From positions 186,001 to 250,000 of the forward strand of contig NZ_WKJZ01000001.1 of the NCBI RefSeq assembly GCF_009763245.1: DNA of 64,000 nucleotides, in the 5' to 3' direction. The position numbers and the translations under genes were made by a program. Shown here one piece after another: positions 8,338-18,103 of this stretch; positions within the stretch are counted from its first letter, which is position 1, and each line of letters begins with the position of its first letter. Below the pieces are notes generated by a model. The model was not told the DNA's origin. It ran no database searches and saw nothing but the letters and a program-made list of their open reading frames with translations. Source of the DNA: Pseudomonas xionganensis (lineage in GTDB: Bacteria > Pseudomonadota > Gammaproteobacteria > Pseudomonadales > Pseudomonadaceae).

Positions 8338-9588
8338 TCAGTTCTTGGTGAACTCCGGATAGGCTTCCATGCCGCATTCGGACAGGTCCACACCTTCGTA
8401 CTCTTCTTCCTCGCTGACGCGCAGGCCGATCACCAGCTTGATCACGAACCAGACCAGCAGGCTGGCGCCGAAGACCCAGGCGAAGATCGCGCCGATACCC
8501 AACAGCTGAGCGCCCAGGCTGGCATCGCCATTGGTCAGGCACACGGCCAGCAGACCCCAGACACCCACCACACCGTGTACCGAGATGGCACCGACCGGGT
8601 CGTCGATCTTGATCTTGTCCAGGGCGAGGATGGAGAACACCACCAGCACGCCACCCACGGCACCGATCAGCGAGGCCTGCAGGGCGCTCGGGGTCAGCGG
8701 CTCGGCGGTGATGGCCACCAGGCCAGCCAGGGCGCCGTTCAGGGCCATGGTCAGGTCGGCCTTGCCGAACAGGATGCGAGCCACGATCAGGGCGGCGATC
8801 AGGCCACCGGCAGCGGACATGTTGGTATTGACGAACACCTGGGCCACGGCGTTGGCGTCTTCGATGGTGCTCATCTTCAGCTGCGAGCCACCGTTGAAGC
8901 CGAACCAGCCCATCCACAGGATAAACATACCCAGGGTTGCCAGCGGCAGGTTGCAGCCGGGGATGGCATTGACCTGGCCATTGGCACCGTACTTGCCCTT
9001 ACGAGCACCGAGCAGCAGTACGCCAGCCAAGGCAGCAGCAGCACCGGCCATGTGCACGATGCCGGAACCGGCGAAGTCGAGGAAGCCAGCTTCGTTGAGG
9101 AAGCCCGAGCCCCACTTCCAGAAGCCCTGCACCGGGTAGATGAAACCGGTCATGACCACGGCGAAAGCCAGGAAGGCCCACAGCTTCATGCGCTCGGCCA
9201 CGGCACCGGAGACGATCGACATACAGGTCGCAGCAAACACCACCTGGAAGAAGAAGTCGGAACGGGCCGAGTAGTAGGGCGCATCGTCACCGCCGGCCAG
9301 AACCGACTCGACGCTGTTTTCATCACCAATCAGGAAACCCAGACTCGGCAGGATGCCGCCCTCAGGGCTGGAGTACATGATGTGGTAACCGATCAGCAGG
9401 TACATCACGCAAGCCACGGCATACAGCGCCACGTTCTTGGTGAGGATCTCGGTGGTGTTCTTGGCGCGCACCAGGCCGGATTCGAGCATGGCAAAACCCG
9501 CTGCCATCCACATCACCAGGGCGCCGCAAATCAGAAAGTAGAAGGTATCAAACCCGTACTGCAATGCAGTCAATGCTGTGTTATCCAT
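8338..9588 (-). CDS. amt: Ammonium transporter (Amt family), not the classical Pseudomonas AmtB type
   Basis: 416 residues, about eleven transmembrane helices. The conserved pore His pair is present in DFAGSGIVHMAGA and DPVGAISVHGVVGVWG, with the Amt signature AERMKLWAFLAF and the C-terminal GLRVSEEEEYEGVDLSECG tail that contacts GlnK. Unlike the classical Pseudomonas AmtB as I recall it, there is no cleavable signal peptide: the protein starts MDNTALTALQYGFDTFYF and has AGFAMLESGLVRAKNT in helix 1-2, closer to the group found in many marine bacteria. GAGG precedes the ATG by about seven bases. Expected to be nitrogen-controlled with glnK; see the small ORF upstream. Confidence 0.93.
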   Translation of the reverse strand: MDNTALTALQYGFDTFYFLICGALVMWMAAGFAMLESGLVRAKNTTEILTKNVALYAVACVMYLLIGYHIMYSSPEGGILPSLGFLIGDENSVESVLAGGDDAPYYSARSDFFFQVVFAATCMSIVSGAVAERMKLWAFLAFAVVMTGFIYPVQGFWKWGSGFLNEAGFLDFAGSGIVHMAGAAAALAGVLLLGARKGKYGANGQVNAIPGCNLPLATLGMFILWMGWFGFNGGSQLKMSTIEDANAVAQVFVNTNMSAAGGLIAALIVARILFGKADLTMALNGALAGLVAITAEPLTPSALQASLIGAVGGVLVVFSILALDKIKIDDPVGAISVHGVVGVWGLLAVCLTNGDASLGAQLLGIGAIFAWVFGASLLVWFVIKLVIGLRVSEEEEYEGVDLSECGMEAYPEFTKN

Positions 9589-9664
9589 GATTCACCTCGT
9601 GCCGTTGCGCTGTTTCGCGCTATTCGGTTAGGCGTCCGTGTTGGCGGCGGACGTCTTTCGTGTC

Positions 9665-9895
9665 TTACAGGTTATTGCCACGCTCGTTGTTCTGATCAGC
9701 CGGAATCAGGGCCTTGACCTTCAATTCAGCGCGACCAGGCATAGCCATGACTAGGAAGAGCACGAGACCGGTGAGGGTCAGGCACAGTGCGGCAGTGAAG
9801 GACACACTGCCTGCGGGTTCTGCCAGCGAATCCAGGGCAAAGCCTGAAATCGGCGACAAAAGGGCTCCTAGCCCTGCGAAAAATCGCAGAGTCAT
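9665..9895 (-). CDS. 76-residue AmtB-derived mini-protein (apparent internally deleted amtB)
   Basis: Good ribosome binding site (AGGAG seven bases before ATG) and an intact frame. The N-terminus MTLRFFAGLGALLS resembles the signal peptide of classical Pseudomonas AmtB, and the C-terminus NNERGNNL resembles the extreme C-terminus of the same protein (NERGYNL type, from memory). Between them only one transmembrane helix remains (FTAALCLTLTGLVLFLVMAM), followed by PGR. It sits where amtB normally lies, directly after glnK, with a different Amt gene downstream. I read it as the two ends of an ancestral amtB joined in frame; it could be a decaying remnant or a retained small membrane protein. Confidence 0.65.
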   Translation of the reverse strand: MTLRFFAGLGALLSPISGFALDSLAEPAGSVSFTAALCLTLTGLVLFLVMAMPGRAELKVKALIPADQNNERGNNL

Positions 9896-9930
9896 GGTTT
9901 AACTCCTGGGGCGTGGGGTTCGAAGGGCGT

Positions 9931-10687
<757 letters not shown>

Positions 10688-10948
10688 ATGCTGCCACCTA
10701 AAGCCCTGCTCGACGCCCTCGGCGCCCATGCTTCGCGCCTGTTCAATGGCGATACGCCGCTGCCGCGCAACGAATTCGAAACCCAGTTCAAAGTCCTGCT
10801 GCAGAGCGCCTTCAGCAAGCTCGATCTGGTCAGCCGGGAAGAGTTCGACAGCCAGATGGTAGTCCTGGCCCGCACCCGCGCCCGCCTCGAAGCCCTGGAA
10901 GCCAAGGTGGCCGAACTGGAAGCCAAGCAGAACCCACCCGCCGACTAA
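10688..10948 (+). CDS. ubiK: UbiK, ubiquinone biosynthesis accessory factor (YqiC/BMFP)
   Basis: 86 residues. N-terminal amphipathic helix (LLDALGAHASRLF), central FETQFKVLLQSAFSKLDLVSREEFD block and a C-terminal coiled coil (ARTRARLEALEAKVAELEAKQ) that makes the trimer of membrane fusogenic BMFP proteins. UbiK associates with UbiJ-UbiB in the Ubi complex and aids aerobic ubiquinone synthesis. Placed 28 bases before comM on the same strand, and divergent from glnK. Confidence 0.9.
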   Translation: MLPPKALLDALGAHASRLFNGDTPLPRNEFETQFKVLLQSAFSKLDLVSREEFDSQMVVLARTRARLEALEAKVAELEAKQNPPAD

Positions 10949-10976
10949 TCCCGGCGGGACCGATCAAGGAGCGATC

Positions 10977-12473
10977 ATGTCCCTGGCCATCGTCCATAGC
11001 CGTGCTCAAGTAGGGGTCGAAGCCCCGGCCGTCACGGTCGAAGCCCATCTGGCCAATGGCCTGCCGTCCCTGACCCTGGTGGGCCTGCCGGAAACTGCAG
11101 TCAAGGAAAGCAAGGACCGGGTGCGCAGCGCCATCCTCAACTGCGCGTTCGAGTTCCCGCCCCGGCGTATCACCCTAAACCTGGCCCCCGCCGACCTGCC
11201 CAAGGATGGTGGACGCTTTGATCTGGCGATTGCCCTGGGTATCCTCGCCGCCAGCGGCCAGGTGCCGGCTGCTGCGCTGGAGCAGTTGGAATGCCTGGGT
11301 GAACTGGCCCTGTCCGGCGCGGTGCGCCCAGTCCAGGGCGTACTGCCCGCCGCCCTGGCCGTCCGCGCCGCCGGACGCACCTTGTTGGTGCCGGCGGCCA
11401 ATGCCGAGGAAGCCAGCCTGGCCTCGGGCCTGACGGTGATCGCCGTTGAGCACCTGCTGCAACTGGCCGCGCACCTCAATGGCAGCCAGCCGCTGGCGCC
11501 CTATACCGCCCGGGGCCTGCTGCGGCAGGTGCAACCCTACCCGGACCTGGCCGAGGTACAGGGTCAACTGGCGGCCAAACGCGCCCTGCTGGTAGCCGCC
11601 GCCGGCTCGCACAATCTGCTGCTGAGCGGCCCTCCTGGCACCGGCAAGACCCTGCTGGCCAGCCGCCTGCCCGGCCTGTTGCCCGCACTGAATGAGCAGG
11701 AAGCCCTGGAAGTGGCGGCCATTCATTCGGTGGCCAGCCATACCCCGCTCAGCGCCTGGCCCCAGCGCCCCTTTAGAACGCCCCATCACAGTGCTTCCGG
11801 CCCGGCGCTGGTGGGTGGCGGCAGTCGCCCACAACCGGGGGAAATCACCCTGGCGCACCAGGGCGTGCTGTTTCTCGATGAGCTGCCGGAATTCGATCGC
11901 AAGGTGCTGGAAGTCTTACGCGAACCCCTGGAGAGTGGGCAAATCGTCATCGCCCGGGCCAGGGACAAGGTACGCTTCCCGGCTCGCTTCCAGCTGGTGG
12001 CGGCGATGAATCCCTGCCCCTGCGGCCATCTGGGCGACCCGTCCGGGCGCTGCCGCTGCACCCCTGAGCAGATCCAGCGCTATCGCAACAAGCTGTCCGG
12101 GCCGCTGCTCGACCGCATCGACCTGCACCTCAATGTCCCCCGGGAAAGCACCCGCCTGCAGCCTGATGCTGCGCCAGGCCCGAGCAGCGCCGAGGCGGCG
12201 AGCCTGGTCGAGCACGCACGGCAACGCCAATTGCAGCGCCAGGGCTGCGCCAATGCCCACCTCGACCTGAACGGTGTGCAGCAGCACTGCGGCCTGCCGG
12301 ACAGCGAGCGGCAATGGCTGGAAAGTGCCTGCGAACGTCTGGGCCTGAGCCTGCGCGCCGCCCATCGGGTGCTCAAGGTGGCACGCACCCTGGCCGATCT
12401 GGACAGCGCCATGGATATCCAGCGCCAGCATCTGGCCGAAGCGCTGCAATATCGCCCTGGCCATCTGCAGTAG
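10977..12473 (+). CDS. comM: ComM/YifB, AAA+ Mg-chelatase-like branch-migration helicase
   Basis: 498 residues. N-terminal Lon-protease-like fold (ChlI, about 1-150; VTVEAHLANGLPSLTLVGLPETAVKESKDRVRSAI), AAA+ core with Walker A SGPPGTGKT (about 217-225) and Walker B GVLFLDELPEF (about 297-307), a cysteine zinc ribbon (NPCPCGHLGDPSGRCRC) and a C-terminal Mg_chelatase_C domain. ComM hexamers drive branch migration when imported DNA is integrated during natural transformation, extending recombination over heterology. Followed by a strong terminator. Confidence 0.95.
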   Translation: MSLAIVHSRAQVGVEAPAVTVEAHLANGLPSLTLVGLPETAVKESKDRVRSAILNCAFEFPPRRITLNLAPADLPKDGGRFDLAIALGILAASGQVPAAALEQLECLGELALSGAVRPVQGVLPAALAVRAAGRTLLVPAANAEEASLASGLTVIAVEHLLQLAAHLNGSQPLAPYTARGLLRQVQPYPDLAEVQGQLAAKRALLVAAAGSHNLLLSGPPGTGKTLLASRLPGLLPALNEQEALEVAAIHSVASHTPLSAWPQRPFRTPHHSASGPALVGGGSRPQPGEITLAHQGVLFLDELPEFDRKVLEVLREPLESGQIVIARARDKVRFPARFQLVAAMNPCPCGHLGDPSGRCRCTPEQIQRYRNKLSGPLLDRIDLHLNVPRESTRLQPDAAPGPSSAEAASLVEHARQRQLQRQGCANAHLDLNGVQQHCGLPDSERQWLESACERLGLSLRAAHRVLKVARTLADLDSAMDIQRQHLAEALQYRPGHLQ

Positions 12474-12475
12474 AA

Positions 12476-12508
12476 AGCAAAACGCCCTGCGGTGCAGGGC
12501 GTTTTGCT
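12476..12508. terminator. Bidirectional terminator between comM and the amidotransferase gene
   Basis: Perfect 15-bp stem, AGCAAAACGCCCTGC (12476-12490) with its complement (12494-12508), three-base loop GGT. The four A and four T runs inside the stem allow use in both directions between the convergent genes. Confidence 0.85.
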
Positions 12509-12520
12509 CAGCGGTTGCTG

Positions 12521-13309
12521 TTATTGATCGCGTTGCGCCGCGTACTGGCGGCAGGCCTCGCCAAAGGCCTGGAACAGCTTCACCGAATAGGGATTTTCAG
12601 TCGCACGCCACTCCGGATGCCATTGCACTGCGGCGGTAAACTGCTTGGCGCCGGGCATATGGATGGCCTCGATCAGACCGTCTTCGGCATGGGCCAGTGG
12701 CTCCAGGCCTTCACCCAGGCGATCGATGGCCTGGCCGTGCAGGGAGTTGACCGGAAACTCTTCTTCGCCGATCAGTTCGGCCAGCCAGCTGCCAGGAACC
12801 GGACGCACCTTGTGGGTGTCGCTGTACTGCACCTCGACCGGATCATTGGAGTCTTCACGATGGTCGTTGAAACCAGGGACCTCGTAGGCTTTCTGGTGGA
12901 TATCGCCGCCCAGGGCCACGTTGATTTCCTGCATGCCACGGCAGATACCAAACAGCGGGATACCGCGTTCGATCGCCGCACGGATCAACGGAATATCGAA
13001 CAGGTCGCGATCCTTGTCCTGGCCCTTGTTCGGGGTCAGGTTGTCCTGGCCATAGAGAATCGGGTCGATATTGCTGCCGGCACCGGTCAGGTAGACGCCA
13101 TCGACCATGGACAGGTACTGCTCCAGGTCATCGACGCCGCAGCAACTGGGGGCCAGGAGCGGCACGCAACCGGAAATCTCAGCCAGGGGCGTTATGTATT
13201 TGTGGGTCATGACCTGATAGGCGTGGCCCTTGCGCTCCTGGGCGCCCATGGACATCAGGACAACGGGTTTGCGCTTGGCAGTGAAAGTGTTCGCATTGTG
13301 GTTGGACAT
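12521..13309 (-). CDS. Gamma-glutamyl-gamma-aminobutyrate hydrolase family (class I glutamine amidotransferase)
   Basis: 262 residues. Peptidase C26 / PuuD-type enzyme: catalytic nucleophile Cys123 in LFGICRGMQEINVALGG and the His231-Glu233 pair in QWHPEW. PuuD/PauD enzymes release GABA from gamma-Glu-GABA at the end of the gamma-glutamylated putrescine route. The genes pauR, pauB-type oxidase and kauB-type dehydrogenase of that route lie further right in this window, which supports the call, although PuuD-like paralogues with other substrates exist. It stands alone, convergent with comM, with AAGGTGATG at its start. Confidence 0.83.
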   Translation of the reverse strand: MSNHNANTFTAKRKPVVLMSMGAQERKGHAYQVMTHKYITPLAEISGCVPLLAPSCCGVDDLEQYLSMVDGVYLTGAGSNIDPILYGQDNLTPNKGQDKDRDLFDIPLIRAAIERGIPLFGICRGMQEINVALGGDIHQKAYEVPGFNDHREDSNDPVEVQYSDTHKVRPVPGSWLAELIGEEEFPVNSLHGQAIDRLGEGLEPLAHAEDGLIEAIHMPGAKQFTAAVQWHPEWRATENPYSVKLFQAFGEACRQYAAQRDQ

Positions 13310-13656
13310 ACATCACCTTGAGGCAGCCGACAGCTGCCGTTGTTGTGCAGGAAGGGGGCAAGTGCCACACGACTTCCTGTTTGCTGCAGGTCATAGCGCT
13401 CCTGCGCAGTGGCGAGGCGCGCTACCAGGCCACACCAAACCGGCCTGGCGCTGCTGAAAACCTGTCGCCAGTCTGCCAAAGCCGTAAAATATGTCAAACA
13501 ATTAAGCGGGAAATGTTTAGAAAAAAGGCCATAAAGCGCTCTCACGGAAACCCAGTTTCACTTTTAACTCATTGTTTTTAATTTATTTTTCTGTGAAAGC
13601 CTGTCACGGAGAGTCCATTTTTTTTTACGCATGAATTTTCACGGGCCGACAGCTGT
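13310..13656. other. Non-coding, AT-rich stretch between the amidotransferase gene and lysR
   Basis: 347 bases. The left part is the upstream region of the leftward amidotransferase gene. From about 13490 to 13640 the base composition drops sharply toward A+T (runs such as TTTTTAATTTATTTTT and a T-run at 13618-13626), unlike the surrounding GC-rich genes. No supported coding frame, no clear hairpin terminator for lysR, and no repeat family was recognised. Confidence 0.5.
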
Positions 13657-14580
13657 TCAACCCTGAACACGCGCAACCTCGGGCAGGGCAATGGCGGCCA
13701 GCTCCGCCAGCAGATAGTCGCGCAGGCGCTGCAGGCGGGCCTGGGCGCGGTGGGTCTTGGGCCACACCAGGTAGTAGCTGCAACCACTGAACACCGCTGT
13801 CGGCCAGGGCAGGCCCAGGCGGCCGGCGCCGACGTCCTCAGCCATCAACAGCAGGTCACCAATGGACACCCCATAGCCCCGCGCCGCGGCAACGATGCCC
13901 AGCTCCAGCATGTCGAACAGCTGACCGCTTTTCAGCGGTACCTGCTCGGCCAGACCGGTGGCCTGCAACCACTGGCGCCAGTCGCGACGGTCTGGCGTCG
14001 GGTGCAGTTGCTCCGCCTCGCGCAGGCGCTCAAGCGACCAGGGCCCGGCCTGAGCATCGTCAGCGGCGCACACCGGGATCAGCCATTCCTCGAACAGCAG
14101 CACGCTGTCCCACTCCTCGGGGAACTGGCCATCGGACAGCAGCACGGCGCAGTCAAAGGGCTCGTGGCGGAAATCCACCTTGTCCACGTCCATCCAGGCA
14201 CTGGTCAGCTGCACCTCGCTGTCCGCATGGGCCAGGCGATAGTGCGACAGGCGCCCCAGCAGCCAGCGCATGGTCAGGGTCGAGGGGGCTTTCAGGCGCA
14301 GCACCTGATCATCGGCGCGCAGGGCCGTGCAGGCCCGTTCCAGGGCATCGAAACCATCACGCAACCCCGGCAGCAGGGCGCGCGCCGGATCGGTCAGCTG
14401 CAGGCTGCGCCCGCGGCGCTCGAACAGGCGACAGGCAAAGTGCTCCTCCAGGGTGCGGATATGCCGGCTTACCGCGCTCTGGGTAATGGCCAGCTCCTCG
14501 GCCGCGCGGGTAAAGGAGGCATGCCGCGCCGCGGCCTCGAAGGCGCGCAGGGCATAGAGCGGCGGCAGGCGCCGGTTCAT
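13657..14580 (-). CDS. LysR-family transcriptional regulator (GcvA-like)
   Basis: 307 residues. N-terminal winged helix-turn-helix (LYALRAFEAAARHASFTRAAEELAI, then TQSAVSRHIRTLEEH, about 5-65) and a type 2 periplasmic-binding-like effector domain (about 95-295). The start MNRRLPPLYALRAFE and the overall pattern resemble the GcvA/AmpR subgroup. Divergent from the MATE transporter gene with a 139-bp shared intergenic region, so that gene is the obvious candidate target. The shared region has ATGAGTATTAGTCATGCCTG near the lysR start, a possible dyad. Confidence 0.9.
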   Translation of the reverse strand: MNRRLPPLYALRAFEAAARHASFTRAAEELAITQSAVSRHIRTLEEHFACRLFERRGRSLQLTDPARALLPGLRDGFDALERACTALRADDQVLRLKAPSTLTMRWLLGRLSHYRLAHADSEVQLTSAWMDVDKVDFRHEPFDCAVLLSDGQFPEEWDSVLLFEEWLIPVCAADDAQAGPWSLERLREAEQLHPTPDRRDWRQWLQATGLAEQVPLKSGQLFDMLELGIVAAARGYGVSIGDLLLMAEDVGAGRLGLPWPTAVFSGCSYYLVWPKTHRAQARLQRLRDYLLAELAAIALPEVARVQG

Positions 14581-14719
14581 CGCTGCAAACCATGAGTATT
14601 AGTCATGCCTGGCATGGCTATTTTCCTTTTGTGAGCAACAGGATCAAGCCAGAGAATAGCCTCCATTACCTATCCCCTGACAGCCTGGGGAAGCCTCCCC
14701 TAGCGAAGTTTTACTCATC

Positions 14720-16099
14720 ATGAAGAATGTCCTTGGCCACGAGTTGGGCGCGTTGCTGCGCCTGGCCGGCCCCCTGATCTCCGCCCAGCTGGCTCATGCG
14801 CTGATGATTTTCACCGACACGCTGATGATGGCGATGCTCGGCCCACAGCAGCTGGCCGGTGGTGCCCTGGGCGCCACCTGCTATTTCATCTTCTCGATCT
14901 TCTGCACCGGGGTGATCGCCGCCGTGGGTAGCCTGGTCGCCATCCGTCACGGTGCTGGCGACCCACAGGGCGTCACCCGCCTGCTGCACAATGGCCTGTG
15001 GCTGGCCTTGTTGCTGGGCGTCGTCAGCGCGCTGTGCCTGAACAGCTTCGGCCCGCTGCTGCCGCACCTGGGCCAGGCCCCCGATGCCGCCGGCCTGGCC
15101 ATGGAGTTCCTGCGCCCGCTGTCGCTGGCCCTGCCTGGCTACCTGTGTTTCATGGCCCTGCGCGGCTTCACCAGCGCCATCGGCCACCCCGGCCCGGTGA
15201 TGGCCATCAGCATCGCCGGCACGGCGGCCAACTTCATCATCAACTACGCCCTGATCAAGGGCTGGTTCGGCTTGCCCAGCCTGGGCCTGGCCGGTATCGG
15301 CATGACCACCGCCCTGGTCAGCAGCGCCATGGCCCTGGCCCTAGGCCTTTATATCCTGCTGGCGCCCACCTATCGCCCCTACAGGCTGCGCCTGGGCCGT
15401 CCGCAGCGGACGGAGATGCGCGCCCTGCTGCGCCTGGGCCTGCCCATCGGCGGCACTTACGCCGCCGAGCAAGGGCTGTTCACCTTTGCCACCCTGTGCA
15501 TGGGCGCCCTGGGCAGCGTGCAGCTGGCGGCACATCAGATCGCCATGCAGACGGTGGCCCTGGCCTTTATCGTGCCCCAGGGCCTGTCCTACGCGGTGAC
15601 CTTCCGCGTCGGCCTGCATTACGGTGCAGGGCGCCTACCCCTGTCGCGCCTCAGCGGCCATCTGGGCATGGGCCTGGGAGCGGCGCTGATGCTGCTGTTC
15701 GCCCTGCTGTTCTGGCTGTTGCCGGAGGCGATCATCGGTCTGTTCCTCGACCGCCATGATCCGGCCTTCGCCGAGATCGTCACCCTGGCCATCAGCCTGC
15801 TGGCCATCGCCGCCTGGTTCGAGCTGTTCGATGGCCTGCAGAGCATCGCCATGGGCGCGATACGCGGGCTGAACGATGGCCGCACCACCCTGCTGATCGG
15901 CCTGACCGGTTACTGGTGCGTCGGCGCACCGCTGGCCTGGCTGTTCGCCTTCCCGATGGGCTGGGGCGCGCCGGGTATCTGGTGGGGGCTGGCGGCGGGC
16001 CTGGCGGTCACGGCCAGCGGCCTGGTGCTGGGTTTCCAGTGGAAAACCGCGCAACTGCAGCGCCCCGGCCAGGCGCCAGGCGAGGCCTGCCTGTCGTAG
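14720..16099 (+). CDS. MATE-family multidrug/Na+ antiporter (NorM-like)
   Basis: 459 residues with twelve hydrophobic helices in two homologous halves. Family features: LRLAGPLISAQLAHALMIFTDTLMMA at the N-terminus, VRPLSL-type loop (MEFLRPLSLALPGYL), GLPIGGTYAAEQGLF beginning the second half, and QGLSYAVTFRVG. MATE transporters export cationic drugs and toxic metabolites across the inner membrane using Na+ or H+. The neighbour on the left is a divergent LysR regulator. Substrate not deducible. Confidence 0.92.
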   Translation: MKNVLGHELGALLRLAGPLISAQLAHALMIFTDTLMMAMLGPQQLAGGALGATCYFIFSIFCTGVIAAVGSLVAIRHGAGDPQGVTRLLHNGLWLALLLGVVSALCLNSFGPLLPHLGQAPDAAGLAMEFLRPLSLALPGYLCFMALRGFTSAIGHPGPVMAISIAGTAANFIINYALIKGWFGLPSLGLAGIGMTTALVSSAMALALGLYILLAPTYRPYRLRLGRPQRTEMRALLRLGLPIGGTYAAEQGLFTFATLCMGALGSVQLAAHQIAMQTVALAFIVPQGLSYAVTFRVGLHYGAGRLPLSRLSGHLGMGLGAALMLLFALLFWLLPEAIIGLFLDRHDPAFAEIVTLAISLLAIAAWFELFDGLQSIAMGAIRGLNDGRTTLLIGLTGYWCVGAPLAWLFAFPMGWGAPGIWWGLAAGLAVTASGLVLGFQWKTAQLQRPGQAPGEACLS

Positions 16100-16152
16100 C
16101 AGCAGGGCTTCATACTGGACAACCCTGCGTGGGTTTGCCCCCAGGAATAGGC

Positions 16153-16174
16153 GGTGCGCACGGCGCACCCTACG
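16153..16174. repeat. GGTGCGCACGG-type dispersed repeat, copy 1
   Basis: A 22-base sequence beginning GGTGCGCACGGCGCACC and ending CCTACG. An identical 22-base copy lies at 53365-53386. The core is self-complementary (GGTGCGC/GCGCACC), so it can form a small hairpin. Located between the convergent MATE and EAL genes. Confidence 0.75.
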
Positions 16175-16176
16175 TG

Positions 16177-17850
16177 TCAGGACGGCGTAACGGCCAGCAC
16201 TGACTGACGCTGGCCAAACACCAGAAAGCGCGCCAGCTCGCTTAGCGGCAGTGGCTTGCTGATCAGATAGCCCTGCACCTGATCGCAGCCGAACTGGCGC
16301 AGCAGGGCCAGTTGCTCCGGGGTTTCCACCCCTTCGGCCACCACCTGCAAGCTGAGGTTCTGCGCCAGCTTGACCATGGCATTGACCAGCTGCCGGTGCT
16401 CGGCGCGCTCACCCATACCCGCGACAAAGCTCTTGTCGATCTTCAGCAGGGTGATTGGCAGGCTGGACAGGTGGACGAAGGAGGAGAAACCGGTGCCGAA
16501 GTCATCCAGGGAGAAGCGCACCCCCAGTCGGCCCAGGGCGTCCATGGTCTGCTGCACCTGCTCGCTGCGGCGCATCACCGCGGTTTCGGTCAGCTCGAAC
16601 TCCAGCCAGCGGGCCTCGACCCCACGTTCGCTGATCAGACGACTCAGGGTCGACAGCAGCTGGCTGTCCTGAAACTGGCGGAACGACAGATTGACCGCCA
16701 TATGCAGCGCCTCCAGACCACGCCCGCGCAACCATTGCATGTCACGCAGGGCGCGGGCGATGACCCAGTAGCCCAGGGGAATGATCAACCCGCTTTCTTC
16801 GGCCAAAGGAACAAATTCGCCCGGCACCAGCAGGCCATGCTGGGGATGCTGCCAGCGTACCAGCGCTTCCAATCCCACCACCCGCCCGCTACGCAGGCAC
16901 AGGCGTGGCTGGTAGTGCAGCTCCAGTTCGTCGCGGCGCAAGGCGCGACGCAGCTCGCCTTCCAGCTCGGCCTTGTTGCGCGCGCCACGGTTGATCCGCT
17001 CATCGTAGATGTGAAAGCTGCAGCCCTGCTGGCTCTTGGCCTGCTGCATGGCGATATGGGCGTGCCACATCAGGCTGTCGCCGCTGTTGTCCGCGCCGGC
17101 CCGGGCCAGACCCAGGCTGCAGCCCAGCAGCAGGCTCTCGCCTTCCACCCAGTAGGGCTCGCCCAGCGCTTCGCCGATGCGCACGGCCAGGCGCTCGGCG
17201 CGCTGCGGATCACTGCGACAATCGAGCAGCAGGGCAAATTCGTCACTGCCCAGACGGGCCAGCAGATCACCGCTCTGCAGATGCGTCTTGAGCCGCGCCA
17301 CCACTTGCAGAATCAGGCTGTCGCCGCCCTGGTAGCCAAGGGCGTCGTTGGCATGATGAAAGTTATCCAGATCCAGATGACCGAGCACCAGGCCCTGGCC
17401 GCCCTGTTCGGCCATGCGCGCTTGCAGCAAACTCTGAAAGCCCTGGCGGTTGGCGATGCCGGTCAGCGCATCCTGCTCGGCCAGGTGCTCCAGACGAACG
17501 CTGAGCTGCCGACGCTCGCGGGCATAACGCAGACAGCGGCGCAGCGTTTCTGCCGTCAGCTGAGGCCGCACCAGCCAGTCGGCGGCCTGTTCCGGGGGGC
17601 TCTCCGGCTCTTCTTCCAATAACAGGATAGTGGCCTGAGGACCGACGGACGCTGCCGGCAGCAGATGCGGCGGGCAAAGCAGCACGCCGATAAAGGTGCT
17701 GTCGAACAGACCGCGGGCCGCTTCCCAGGATGGCGCGGTGATCAGCACATAGTCCTTGCCCAGAGCCTCCACCTGCGAACGCAACAACGCCGGCCAGGTT
17801 GGCGCGTCAGCCAGCAGGAGCAGGCACAAAGGTTCGACGGACGCGGACAA
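16177..17850 (-). CDS. Cyclic di-GMP phosphodiesterase: pseudo-receiver, degenerate GGDEF and EAL domains
   Basis: 557 residues. Residues about 1-105 resemble a receiver fold without a clear phospho-Asp pocket; GGDEF domain about 120-285 has the degenerate motif GSDEF (201-205), so diguanylate cyclase activity is unlikely; EAL domain about 300-545 has EAL at 328-330 and the catalytic blocks NLSFRQF, ELTET, DDFGTGFSS, KIDKSF and EGVET, so c-di-GMP hydrolysis is expected. By synteny it corresponds to P. aeruginosa PA5295 (ProE), a phosphodiesterase affecting exopolysaccharide. The start is taken as TTG at 17850, preceded by GGGGG at good spacing; no in-frame ATG is better placed. Confidence 0.88.
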   Translation of the reverse strand: MSASVEPLCLLLLADAPTWPALLRSQVEALGKDYVLITAPSWEAARGLFDSTFIGVLLCPPHLLPAASVGPQATILLLEEEPESPPEQAADWLVRPQLTAETLRRCLRYARERRQLSVRLEHLAEQDALTGIANRQGFQSLLQARMAEQGGQGLVLGHLDLDNFHHANDALGYQGGDSLILQVVARLKTHLQSGDLLARLGSDEFALLLDCRSDPQRAERLAVRIGEALGEPYWVEGESLLLGCSLGLARAGADNSGDSLMWHAHIAMQQAKSQQGCSFHIYDERINRGARNKAELEGELRRALRRDELELHYQPRLCLRSGRVVGLEALVRWQHPQHGLLVPGEFVPLAEESGLIIPLGYWVIARALRDMQWLRGRGLEALHMAVNLSFRQFQDSQLLSTLSRLISERGVEARWLEFELTETAVMRRSEQVQQTMDALGRLGVRFSLDDFGTGFSSFVHLSSLPITLLKIDKSFVAGMGERAEHRQLVNAMVKLAQNLSLQVVAEGVETPEQLALLRQFGCDQVQGYLISKPLPLSELARFLVFGQRQSVLAVTPS

Positions 17851-18103
17851 ACAACCCCCAAAAACATAAAGATGGTCGGTGCTTAAACACCCGAACGCGC
17901 CTTGAGGCGTCTATATACAGACACATCCCTATGCCTGGGCCGGGGCTATGCAGCACCGACAAGTGGCACCAGAGTACTGGATAACTGGAATTAGCCAAGC
18001 CTGGCACTCTGCCATTGTGTGCGCCTGTGCACAGTTCCAGACGGTCGCGGCACAGGGCGCAATGCCTGCTAAAATGCGCGGCCTTTTCCCAGCGATTGAT
18101 CCC

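Noticed and set aside
8227..9717. 496-codon frame antisense to amt
   Set aside because: The translated sequence is His/Gln/Gly-rich with no hydrophobic or domain pattern; amt on the minus strand is unambiguous.
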